Source: CBFFRJ01 sp963530515
Lineage (GTDB): Bacteria > Pseudomonadota > Gammaproteobacteria > Enterobacterales > Enterobacteriaceae
NCBI GenBank assembly: GCA_963530515.1
Contig: CAUSEC010000025.1
Span: 26,203 to 90,202 of the forward strand
Direction: 5' to 3'
DNA length: 64,000 nt
Within the stretch, counting starts at the first letter, position 1, and each line of letters starts with the position of its first letter. Made by a program: the position numbers and the translations under genes. The notes under the pieces are model-generated. The model did no database searches and was not told the DNA's origin. It saw nothing but the letters and a program-made list of their open reading frames with translations. Positions 1 through 8,779 of the stretch are shown here, one piece after another.

Positions 1-3000
1 GTGTGCCGTTGTTGTTGTAGAGCGTAACCTCCCAGGTCGCGCCGCGGTATTCCTTACTGAAGACGGCAAACCCTCCGTCGAACGCGATGACGTTGGTCGG
101 AGAGCTCTGCTCGTCATTCCAGTTAACGCGTTGCCAGGTGCTGCCGCTGTCGAAATTGGCCAGCGTGCCGGTGGAGTCTAACTTGAAGATGAAGGCACCG
201 ATAGGCGTGGTTGTCGCCGCCTGACCCGGTGTGCCTATCCAGTCGTAGACCTCGGACGCCAGCACATAGCTGCCATCGCTCAGTGCCGTCAGCACACCAG
301 GTGTGAGCTGGAATTTCATCAACTGCACTGCTGGGCTTGCGACGCCGCCGAAGTTTTGGCTCGCGTTGTTGCCGCCAATCAGGGTCTGCGTACCCTCAGT
401 GAAACTGGTTCCGCTGCCGTTGTAGTGGAAGACAGAGACGGCTTCCTGCTGGTCGGTCCCTGAGCCCATTGTCTGGTAGGCTATCGCGAAATCACCGCCA
501 TTTGCGCTGCTCTGGGCTGCAATGGTGACGCCGGAGCCCGGCGACGCCAGGGTGTTGCTTGACTGCAGGTTGCCGCTGTTATCGTAGATAGCGTAGTGAA
601 CGCTATAGTCAGTGTAATTGATGACATCCACCTGCGACCAGGCCACGACGAAGCCGCCGTTAGCCAACGCCTTGACCTGCGTATCCAGCATGGTGTAACC
701 CGTCGGAACGCTGATATCCAGCGTCTTGATGACGTTATTGCCCGCATCCAGCACCCTGACGACACCGTCGTACACCGGGCTGGTCGGATCATAGGTAATA
801 TCGTCGCCGCCGGTCTGCCTCATGTATTCCATAACGGTGTAACCGTTACTCAGCTTCTCCAGGCCAATGTTGACCGTCATCTCCGTGGACGTATCAGTGG
901 TACTGCCCGAAATCATCGCGCGGCCAGTAAGGTCACTGCCGGCCGCCACTTCGAGAGAGACGGTCTGGCTGCTGTAGTTGCCAGCTGCATCGGTAACGGT
1001 AACGGTGAAGTTATAGTTACCCTCGACGGCGGCGCTGTTCAGCGTGACGACACCGGTGGTGGCGTTAATGTTGAAAAACGCGAGGCTGTTCGGGTCCAGG
1101 CTGTAAGTAATGTTGTTGGCATCGCTGGCGTTAGCGTCATACACCTGGGTGCCCGCTGCTGCACCGCTGGTGATGGTGGTGCCGGTGGCCGTAGCACCGC
1201 CGGAGATGACAGGTGCGGTGTTGTCCACGATAACGCTGCTGCCGGAGATAGCGGAAACGTTGCCAGCCGCATCCACGGCGTAAGCGTGGTAAGTCCCGTC
1301 GGCCAGACCAGTCAACGCCAGCGTCGTGCCCGCATTGGCCGCGACGGCAACGCTGTTGACCAGGTTATCGGCAGCACTGGTGAGGCTGCTCAGATTCGTC
1401 ACTGTCACGCTGTCGCTGACCAGGTACACCGTACCGGCTTCAGTGCTCTGCACGCTGACGGTCTCGCTGCCATTCTCCACGCCATCCGCATCACGGACGA
1501 GCGTCACGCCAGGTGGGGTGGTGTCGACGACGTTATAGATAACGGTGTGCGTGGTCTGGTTACCGGCAGCGTCGGTAGCGGTGACAATAAATTGCGCACC
1601 GGTGGCCTTCGCCGGGCTGGAGAGCAGCGTCACAACGCCGGTGCTGGCGTTGATACTGAAATGCTGGGTGTCATTCAGGCTGTAGGTCACGCCATGCGCG
1701 TCAGTGGCGATGGCGGTGTAGACGGTGTCGCCGACGGCAGTGCTGTCCGTAATGTTGGCGGCGGTGGAGGCACTGGTGAAGACCGGCACGGTGTTGTCCA
1801 CGATCACGCTGCTGCCGGAAATAACGGAAATATTGCCAGACGCGTCCACGGCGTAAGCATTGTAAGTGCCGTCAGCCAGACCGGTCAGCGCCATCGCGTA
1901 GGCCGCGTTAGCCGTAACGGCAACGCTGTTCACCAGATTGTCGGCAGCACTGGTGAGACTGTTCAGATTCGTCACCGTCACGCTGTCGTTGACGAGATAT
2001 ATCGTACCGGCCTCGGTGCTCCGCACGATGACCATCTCGTTGCCGTTCTGCACACCATCCACGTCGCGGATAAGCGTGACGCCAGGGGCAGTGGTATCAA
2101 CGACGTTATAGGTAACGGTCTGCGTGGTCTGGTTACCGGCAGCGTCTGTCGCGGTGACAATAAATTGCGCCCCGGTGGCCTGAGCCGGACTGGAGAGCAG
2201 CGTCACGACGCCAGTGCTGGCGTTGATGCTGAAATGCTGGGTGTCGCTCAGGCTGTAAGTGATGCCGTTCGCGTCAGTGGCGGCAGCGGTGTACACGATG
2301 TCGCCAACGGCGGTGCTGTCCGTAATGTCGGCAGCGGTGGCGGCACTGGTGAAGACCGGTAGAGTGTTGTCCACGATAACGCTGCTGCCGGAGATAGCAG
2401 AAACATTACCGGACGCATCCACGGCGTAAGCGTGGTAAGTCCCGTCGGCAAGTCCCGTCAGCGCCAGGGTCGTGTCCGTATTGGCCGTGACGGAAACGCT
2501 GTTGACCAGGTTATCGGCAGCACTGGTTAGGCTGTTCAGACTCGTCACTGCCACGCTGTCGCTGACCAGGTATATCGTGCCAGCCTCGGTGCTCTGTACG
2601 GTGACATGCTGGCCGTTGTGTTCCACGCCATCCTGGTCAGTAATGAGGGTGACGCCAGGCGGCGTGGTATCGACGACGTTGTAAGTGACGGTCTGCGTGG
2701 TCTGGTTACCGGCAGCGTCGGTGGCGGTGACAATAAATTGCGCGCCAGTGGCCTGAGCCGGGCTGGAGAGCAGCGTCACCACGCCGGTGCTGGCGTTGAT
2801 GCGGAAGTGCACCGTGTCGTTCAGGCTATAGGTGATACCGTGCGCGTCAGTGGCGGCAGCGGTGTACACGGTGTTGCCGACGGCAGTGCTGTCCGTAATA
2901 TCGGCGGCAGTGGCAGCACTGGTAAAGACAGGCACGGTGTTATCCACCATCACGCTGCTGCCGGAAATCACGGAGAGATTGCCCGCCGCATCGACGGCGT

Positions 3001-6000
3001 AAGCGTGGTAAGTGCCGTCAGCAAGGTTTGCAGCGGAGACCGAAGCGCTGGTATTTGCGATGACAGCAGTGCTGGCCCACTGGTTGCTGGCCGCGCCGGT
3101 AATGTCGCTGAGCTGGCTGACCACGACATTGTCGTTGACGAGGTAGATAGTGCCGTTTTCGGTGCTTTGCACGGTAGCGTGACCGTCATGGTTCAGCACA
3201 ACGAGGTTTTCGTAGATGCTGCCGTCGGCGTTGAATTTCTGCACATAGAGATGGAAGTCAGACATGCCGTTTGAAGGGTTGAAACCGTACCAGGTCACCG
3301 CATATTCGCCGTTTGTACCAACGGCCGTGACCTGAGGATAGAGGTCAAGCGCACCGCCGGAAGCTTGCAGTTGCACAATATCGCCTACCGCGACCCCACT
3401 GGCATTGAACTTCTGCGCATAGACGTCCCAGTCCGGGCCGCTGGTGCCCATCCAGGTAACGACGTAGCCGCCATCGCCCAGCGCCGTAATGCGAGGTAAC
3501 TGGTCTTCGCTGTTGATCGTGTTGTTGCCCGGTGCGTCAAGTTGAACAATCGTGCCCACCTGGCTGCCGCCCGCAGTGAACTGCTGCACATAGACATCGT
3601 AGCCATAGGAGCCATTCGAATTGTTGTATTCCATCCAGGAAATGGCGTAGCCACCGTCAGCCAGCGCTGCAATATACGGATAGGTGTAGCTGCCTCCGGT
3701 AGTGCCGTTGCTCAAGCCGTCCAGTACCACGATGCTGCCGACTTTCGCGCCAGTGGCATCGAATTGCTGCACATAGGTGCTGCTGTCGTTGTTCGAATTG
3801 TTGTATTCGTAACCGGACCAGGTGACGACATAGCCGCCGCCCGTCAGCGCCGTGATCTGCGGCAGGACTTCGAAGCGGTTGGTGTTTCCCGTCGTCGCGT
3901 CCAGCACCACCGGGGTAGCGCCGGTGCCGGTGGCGTCGAACTGCTGCACATAGATGTGGTAGTCATTGGAGGTTTGGCCCTGCCAGGTCACCACGTAGCC
4001 GCCGTTGTCCAGCACGGCCACTTGCGGGCTGACGTTGCCAGAAGAGCCGGACACCGCCAGTGGCGCGGTGCTGCCCACAGCGACACCCGTATCGTCAAAG
4101 CGCTGCACATAGACGTCGCCGCCATTGATATACCAGGTCACGATGTAGCCGCCATTGGCCAGCGCTGCAATTTGCGGGGCGATGTCCTGCGCAGACGCGG
4201 CCCCGTCAAGTTTCACGGCGGCGGATATTGACGTGCCGTCAGCGTTGAACAATTGCGTGTAGATACTGGTGTCATTGCTGGTGTCGTCTTTGCTGGTCCA
4301 GGCCAGGGCATAAGCCCCGGCATTATTTATGGCCGTCACGCTGACGATACTGTCCGACGAGTTTAAGAAAGTGTTGGTCGTACCTGATGCAAGCTGTACG
4401 GCATCGCCCAGCGCCACACCCTGGGCGCTGAGGCGCTGCACATAGATCCCGCTGCTATCATTGTTGTTGCCTGCCCATGTCACCAGGAAGCTGCCGTCAC
4501 CCAGCGCGGTGGTATCAAAACCATTCGGGAACATGTAGCTGCTCCCTGGACTCAACATCACCGGTCCGGTTGAGCTGCCGTCGAGTGTAACGGTGGGTGC
4601 CATTTCATCCACATCGGTGACATTAACGGTGACGGTCTGCGTGGTCGCGTGACCAGCGGCGTCAGTGGCGACCACGACGAAGGTGTAGGCAGGCGCGTGG
4701 ATGCCTTCATAGTCAGGACTGGCCTTAAAGGTGACCGCCCCCGTTGTGGCGTCGATGGTGAAATACTGGGCATCTGTACCGGTGGCGGTGTCGATCAAAC
4801 TGTAGCTAACGTGCTCGCCACCGTCGGCGGCGTCATTATCATTGGCCTGCGCGGTATAGACAGGGGTGCTGGCGGCGGTATTCTCGGCAAAATTCACCGT
4901 AGCGCTGGCAAAATTGTCGCTGCTGTCGCCGGTGGTGAAGCTGGGGGCAACCTCATCGAGGTTATTGATAGCCAGCGTGACGGTGCGATCGCTATGGTTG
5001 CCCGCCGCATCGGTCGCCACAACGGTGAAGCTGTAGCTGGCTTTGCTTTCATAATCCGGGTTGCCGGTCAGCGTGACCGCACCGGTGGTCGGGTTGATAG
5101 TCAGACCCGCGTCGCTGCCCGCTTTGAGCGAGAAGGTCACCCCACCGCTGATGTCGCCAGTGTCGGTCGCCGTGGCAGTGTAAACCACCTGACCGGCACC
5201 GCTGTTTTCGTTGAGAGCCGTAGCCGTCGCGCCGCTGGTGATCGTCGGGGCAACCTCATCGAGGTTGTTGATAGCCAGCGTGACCGTGCGGTCGCTGTGG
5301 TTGCCCGCCGCATCGGTCGCCACAACGGTGAAGCTGTAGCTGGCTTTGCTTTCATAATCCGGGTTGCCGGTCAGCGTGACCGCACCGGTGGTCGGGTTGA
5401 TGGTCAGACCCGCGTCGCTGCCCGCTTTAAGCGAGAAGGTGACGCCACCGCTGATATCGCCAGTGTCGGTCGCGGTGGCAGTGTAAACCACCTGACCCGC
5501 ACCGCTGTTTTCGTTAATTGCCGTGGCCGTCGTGCCGCTGGTGATTGTTGGGGCAACCTCATCGAGGTTATTGATAGCCAGCGTAACGGTGCGATCGCTA
5601 TGATTGCCCGCCGCATCGGTCGCCACAACGGTGAAGCTGTAGCTGGCTTTGCTTTCATAATCCGGGTTGCCGGTCAGCGTGACCGCACCGGTGGTCGGGT
5701 TGATAGTCAGACCCGCGTCGCTGCCCGCTTTGAGCGAGAAGGTGACGCCACCGCTGATATCAGCAGTGTCGGTCGCCGTGGCAGTGTAAACCACCTGACC
5801 CGCACCGCTGTTTTCGTTAATTGCAGTAGCCGTCGTGCCGCTGGTGATCGTCGGGGCAACCTCATCGAGGTTATTGATACTCAGCGTGACCGTCTGGCTG
5901 CTGGCGTTGCCCGCCGCATCGGTCGCCACAACGGTGAAGCTGTAGCTGGCTTTGCTTTCATAATCCGGGTTACCGGTCAGTGTGACCGCGCCGGTGGCGG

Positions 6001-7468
6001 CATTGATGCTGAACAGCGCGCTGTCACCGGCAGTGCTCAGGCTGTAGCTAAACTGGCTGGGATCGGTCGCGACAGCAGTCCAGACCACCTGGCCTGCCCC
6101 ACTGTTCTCATCCACGCTGGCCGTAGTGCCGCTGCTAAAGACAGGGGCATGGGTATCAATAATGAGGCTGACGCCGCCAGCGGAGTCAGAGGCGGTCGCG
6201 GCACCTTTAATCAGCAACGACTGCGCGCTATCGGACAGGCTGTTACTGCTGCCGAGCGTGATGCCAGCAATGACGGTGTCAAGGATGGTCTGGGTGGATG
6301 CACCGGCGTTGGCTTCTGCACCCGAGAATGCCGCCAGCATGAGGCCATATTTTTCACCGGCACTCAGGCCATCGGTCGCATCAAAACTGCCGCCGTTGGT
6401 CGCAACGACCGTCGTGTCCAGAATGTTATCCACGCCTAACAGACTGCTGAGAGCGGCAGCCGTGTCGGCCACCTGCGCAGCATTCAGGGTCGCCGGATTG
6501 TCCGGCGTGCCGCCGAGGGCTTCCTGGGCCTTGGTATAGGCGATAGTGGTCAATACGTTGATATTAAGAACGAGGGTACTGTTGTCTCCGGAGATAACAC
6601 CCATGCTCCAGAGCTGGGCAGAGAGGTCTTTACCCGCGCCCGTGGCTTCATCCAGGTAGTCAGCAGCACTGCCGCTGTTGACGAGCTTAACAATCACCAC
6701 GCCGCTGTAGCTGCCCGCAGACAGGGTTACCGAGCCGTTGGCCCCCAGCGTCCCCGTGCCAATCAGCGTTTTACCATCGGCCTGATAAATCTCGACATTC
6801 AGGTCGTTACTGCTGAGCGCCGGGCCGCCGACAAAATTAAGCTGGACGGAGTTTTCTACCGTGGCTTCTCCCCCGCCGTTATCGTGCTTGCCGCCACCGT
6901 CATGCCCGCTATGGCCGCTGGCTGCTGCAACCCCGATCACGCCCCCCAGTCCGAGCGCGCCAGCGGCGTAGCCCAGGTAAGAGTGCGACTGAGGAAGGTA
7001 GGTGAGCGGATGGCCAGACACGACCGAGTTGTTCTGCAGGCCGGATAAGATACTTTCCAGCCCTGGGTGGCCTGAGGTCATGCTGGACAGCGCGTCCGCA
7101 GAACCGTGCGCATAAATAACAGGACTGCCGTCGGCCAACGCCGCCCCTTCGGTGCTGGCGGGCGTCATCAGTTGGGTAGAGGTGCCATCAGCGGGCAGGG
7201 TGACGCTGGTATCGCTTTGCGAATACCAGTCCTGCAGGGTCACCGTGGTGCCATCGGCATAGTCCAGTTGCAGATCCTGCCCATGACGCGACGCTACAAC
7301 GTCATCGGCCAGCTTTTCCTGATCGTTTTCGCCCTGGCGCTTGAGCACCCGGTAAGTTTCACCCGGCGCGGCCTTGTGAATGTTGGTCTGCCCGGCCTGC
7401 AGGGTAATGCGGGATTTACCGGTACTGAGCGTATATTGGCGTGGGTTCATCTGGGTCTCGGGTTTCAT
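1..7468 (-). CDS. Giant BapA-like type I-secreted adhesin (partial, C-terminus beyond window)
   Basis: The minus-strand frame is open from an ATG at 7468 to the left edge of the window: 2489 codons with no stop, so the C-terminus and any secretion signal lie outside. GGAG about 10 nt upstream supports this start; a second in-frame ATG is at 7450. Residues 1-130 resemble the prefix domain of BapA-type adhesins. Residues about 436-840 are cadherin-like units (motifs NENSGAGQVVYTATATD and NPDYESKASYSF). Residues about 970-1420 carry GGYVVTW-type repeats, 1425-2085 are Ig/cadherin-like units ending in AYAVDASGN, and more GGFVVAW-type sequence follows to the edge. The upstream genes encode its likely type I exporter. 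From family knowledge it should be a surface or biofilm adhesin; the ligand cannot be read from sequence. Confidence 0.93.
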   Translation of the reverse strand, partial: MKPETQMNPRQYTLSTGKSRITLQAGQTNIHKAAPGETYRVLKRQGENDQEKLADDVVASRHGQDLQLDYADGTTVTLQDWYSQSDTSVTLPADGTSTQLMTPASTEGAALADGSPVIYAHGSADALSSMTSGHPGLESILSGLQNNSVVSGHPLTYLPQSHSYLGYAAGALGLGGVIGVAAASGHSGHDGGGKHDNGGGEATVENSVQLNFVGGPALSSNDLNVEIYQADGKTLIGTGTLGANGSVTLSAGSYSGVVIVKLVNSGSAADYLDEATGAGKDLSAQLWSMGVISGDNSTLVLNINVLTTIAYTKAQEALGGTPDNPATLNAAQVADTAAALSSLLGVDNILDTTVVATNGGSFDATDGLSAGEKYGLMLAAFSGAEANAGASTQTILDTVIAGITLGSSNSLSDSAQSLLIKGAATASDSAGGVSLIIDTHAPVFSSGTTASVDENSGAGQVVWTAVATDPSQFSYSLSTAGDSALFSINAATGAVTLTGNPDYESKASYSFTVVATDAAGNASSQTVTLSINNLDEVAPTITSGTTATAINENSGAGQVVYTATATDTADISGGVTFSLKAGSDAGLTINPTTGAVTLTGNPDYESKASYSFTVVATDAAGNHSDRTVTLAINNLDEVAPTITSGTTATAINENSGAGQVVYTATATDTGDISGGVTFSLKAGSDAGLTINPTTGAVTLTGNPDYESKASYSFTVVATDAAGNHSDRTVTLAINNLDEVAPTITSGATATALNENSGAGQVVYTATATDTGDISGGVTFSLKAGSDAGLTINPTTGAVTLTGNPDYESKASYSFTVVATDAAGNHSDRTVTLAINNLDEVAPSFTTGDSSDNFASATVNFAENTAASTPVYTAQANDNDAADGGEHVSYSLIDTATGTDAQYFTIDATTGAVTFKASPDYEGIHAPAYTFVVVATDAAGHATTQTVTVNVTDVDEMAPTVTLDGSSTGPVMLSPGSSYMFPNGFDTTALGDGSFLVTWAGNNNDSSGIYVQRLSAQGVALGDAVQLASGTTNTFLNSSDSIVSVTAINNAGAYALAWTSKDDTSNDTSIYTQLFNADGTSISAAVKLDGAASAQDIAPQIAALANGGYIVTWYINGGDVYVQRFDDTGVAVGSTAPLAVSGSSGNVSPQVAVLDNGGYVVTWQGQTSNDYHIYVQQFDATGTGATPVVLDATTGNTNRFEVLPQITALTGGGYVVTWSGYEYNNSNNDSSTYVQQFDATGAKVGSIVVLDGLSNGTTGGSYTYPYIAALADGGYAISWMEYNNSNGSYGYDVYVQQFTAGGSQVGTIVQLDAPGNNTINSEDQLPRITALGDGGYVVTWMGTSGPDWDVYAQKFNASGVAVGDIVQLQASGGALDLYPQVTAVGTNGEYAVTWYGFNPSNGMSDFHLYVQKFNADGSIYENLVVLNHDGHATVQSTENGTIYLVNDNVVVSQLSDITGAASNQWASTAVIANTSASVSAANLADGTYHAYAVDAAGNLSVISGSSVMVDNTVPVFTSAATAADITDSTAVGNTVYTAAATDAHGITYSLNDTVHFRINASTGVVTLLSSPAQATGAQFIVTATDAAGNQTTQTVTYNVVDTTPPGVTLITDQDGVEHNGQHVTVQSTEAGTIYLVSDSVAVTSLNSLTSAADNLVNSVSVTANTDTTLALTGLADGTYHAYAVDASGNVSAISGSSVIVDNTLPVFTSAATAADITDSTAVGDIVYTAAATDANGITYSLSDTQHFSINASTGVVTLLSSPAQATGAQFIVTATDAAGNQTTQTVTYNVVDTTAPGVTLIRDVDGVQNGNEMVIVRSTEAGTIYLVNDSVTVTNLNSLTSAADNLVNSVAVTANAAYAMALTGLADGTYNAYAVDASGNISVISGSSVIVDNTVPVFTSASTAANITDSTAVGDTVYTAIATDAHGVTYSLNDTQHFSINASTGVVTLLSSPAKATGAQFIVTATDAAGNQTTHTVIYNVVDTTPPGVTLVRDADGVENGSETVSVQSTEAGTVYLVSDSVTVTNLSSLTSAADNLVNSVAVAANAGTTLALTGLADGTYHAYAVDAAGNVSAISGSSVIVDNTAPVISGGATATGTTITSGAAAGTQVYDANASDANNITYSLDPNSLAFFNINATTGVVTLNSAAVEGNYNFTVTVTDAAGNYSSQTVSLEVAAGSDLTGRAMISGSTTDTSTEMTVNIGLEKLSNGYTVMEYMRQTGGDDITYDPTSPVYDGVVRVLDAGNNVIKTLDISVPTGYTMLDTQVKALANGGFVVAWSQVDVINYTDYSVHYAIYDNSGNLQSSNTLASPGSGVTIAAQSSANGGDFAIAYQTMGSGTDQQEAVSVFHYNGSGTSFTEGTQTLIGGNNASQNFGGVASPAVQLMKFQLTPGVLTALSDGSYVLASEVYDWIGTPGQAATTTPIGAFIFKLDSTGTLANFDSGSTWQRVNWNDEQSSPTNVIAFDGGFAVFSKEYRGATWEVTLYNNNGT
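1218..3190 (-). repeat. 573-bp (191-codon) tandem repeats in the giant adhesin gene
   Basis: The landmark gtgttgtccac recurs at 1218, 1791, 2364 and (as gtgttatccac) 2937, an exact 573-bp spacing, so three full units (1218-1790, 1791-2363, 2364-2936) and a diverged fourth are present. Each unit encodes an Ig-like segment (core STEAGTIYLV) followed by a cadherin-like segment (core FSINASTGVVTLLSSPA). The units are similar but not identical, so the array is not a simple assembly duplication. Confidence 0.92.
4948..6159 (-). repeat. 303-bp (101-codon) cadherin-like tandem repeats in the giant adhesin gene
   Basis: The landmark caacctcatcgaggtt recurs at 4948, 5251, 5554 and 5857, exactly 303 bp apart. 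Each unit encodes a cadherin-like domain of 101 residues. The first three units are nearly identical at the DNA level; the one starting at 5857, nearest the N-terminus, is more diverged. Near-identity suggests recent duplication or gene conversion and makes copy-number change by recombination likely. Confidence 0.92.
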
Positions 7469-7528
7469 TATGTGTTATCTCCAATTGGGGCGAACAGGAA
7501 AATCGGGTTGCAACGACCACCTGGGGTG

Positions 7529-8779
7529 TCATCGCTCCTGGAATGATTCACTGAGTGTTTTACGCAACGGTTTAAGTAAGAAGTCCATCAGCGTGCGATC
7601 ACCGGTACGGATGTCGAGCTGAGATGTCATGCCCGGCAGGATGTCAAGCTGGCGACCCGTGGTACTGCGCACAAGCTGCCCATCTTCCTGACGGTCTGAC
7701 AGACCCTCTGCATGGCTTTTCAAACGAACATGGACGCGGTAGTAAATCTCTTCACCACGTTGTGTGTTTTCTTTAAGGGTGTCGGCCGACACATAAATCA
7801 CCTCCCCCTGCAATGCGCCATAAATGGTGTAATCGAAGGGATCAAGGCGCACGGTGGCCGGCAGTCCAACCTGAACGCGGGCAATATCCGCAGGCAGAAC
7901 CTTAGCCTCTATGATGAGGGCATCATCTGACGGGACGATCTGCATGATTTCATCACCGGCACGTAATACCCCGCCGAGCGTGGTGACGCGGACGTTTTTA
8001 ACGATCCCAGGCCCCATAGCGGTAAAGACCGTATCGTGTACCTGCTGGCGACGACCGGCCATCTGTTGCAATGTCTGGCCCAGATCATCTTCGGCCTTGG
8101 TGAGATCGGCGCGCGCGTCATCCAAAAACTTATTGCGTCGACCCAGCAGACGGGCACGGGCCTCGTTGAGATCGCGTTGCGCGTTAAGCCGCTCACTGGC
8201 GCTGACATCGCCAGAGCGTTCAAGCCCGTTCACCAGGCTGAGTTTCTGGTTGGCTAAATTCACGGCGGTTTGCAGCGCGTTGATATCTTCCTGCAGGCTC
8301 TGGCGGCGTTGCACAAAGAGTGCGCGTTCAATATCAGCCTGCTCGCGTAATGCCGGGCCAGGATCAGAGGGGAACTGAGGCGCGGATTGCCCCGTTGATT
8401 CGGCGCGAAGTCGGGCAATGCGCGCCCTCAGACCGGCGATGCGCGCGTCCACTTCACCCGCCGCCGCCTCAACGCGGGTCGGGTCGAGGCGAGCCAGAAT
8501 CTGCCCCGCCTTAACATGGTCACCCTCTTTGACCCGCAGTTCGGAAAGTACGCCACCGTCCACGGCCTGGATTATCTGTACCCGGCTGCTGGCGATAACT
8601 TCACCGTGTGCCCGTGCGACTTCATCAATGTGGAAAGACATCGCCCATACAACAAAACCCACCACCAGCGCGACGATACTCCAGATAAGCCCGGCGGAGA
8701 GTCGGCTGCGGTGGTAGTTTTCCAGCCGACGCACGCGCGCGGCGTCAGCGACCTCGTCGTCAAACAGTTCAACGGCCAT
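7529..8779 (-). CDS. HlyD-family type I secretion membrane fusion protein (adhesin operon 1)
   Basis: This 416-residue protein has one membrane segment near residues 30-48 (IVALVVGFVVWAM), a lipoyl-like half (VQIIQAVDGGVLSELRVKEGDHVKAGQ), a long alpha-helical hairpin from about 110 to 270, and the C-terminal beta-barrel with LDILPGMTSQLDIRTG typical of HlyD/LapC. It should span the periplasm between the ABC permease and the outer-membrane channel. Its ATG at 8779 has AGGAG seven bases upstream and overlaps the end of the permease gene by 11 bp, so the two are probably translationally coupled. The adhesin gene starts 60 bp downstream, which makes that adhesin the likely substrate. Confidence 0.93.
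   Translation of the reverse strand: MAVELFDDEVADAARVRRLENYHRSRLSAGLIWSIVALVVGFVVWAMSFHIDEVARAHGEVIASSRVQIIQAVDGGVLSELRVKEGDHVKAGQILARLDPTRVEAAAGEVDARIAGLRARIARLRAESTGQSAPQFPSDPGPALREQADIERALFVQRRQSLQEDINALQTAVNLANQKLSLVNGLERSGDVSASERLNAQRDLNEARARLLGRRNKFLDDARADLTKAEDDLGQTLQQMAGRRQQVHDTVFTAMGPGIVKNVRVTTLGGVLRAGDEIMQIVPSDDALIIEAKVLPADIARVQVGLPATVRLDPFDYTIYGALQGEVIYVSADTLKENTQRGEEIYYRVHVRLKSHAEGLSDRQEDGQLVRSTTGRQLDILPGMTSQLDIRTGDRTLMDFLLKPLRKTLSESFQER

Noticed and set aside
596..2362. Long plus-strand frame of 588 codons in the adhesin region
   Set aside because: It is the antisense shadow of the repetitive minus-strand adhesin gene. Its content repeats with the same 573-bp period, it has no domain logic, and the opposite frame is open for 2489 codons with clear family motifs.
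1218..6159. Regular repeats considered as a CRISPR array
   Set aside because: Units are 303 or 573 bp, are coding throughout and have no short repeat/unique spacer structure.
4649..6439. Long plus-strand frame of 596 codons
   Set aside because: This is also antisense to the adhesin, with the 303-bp period, and has no convincing start or neighbouring operon.
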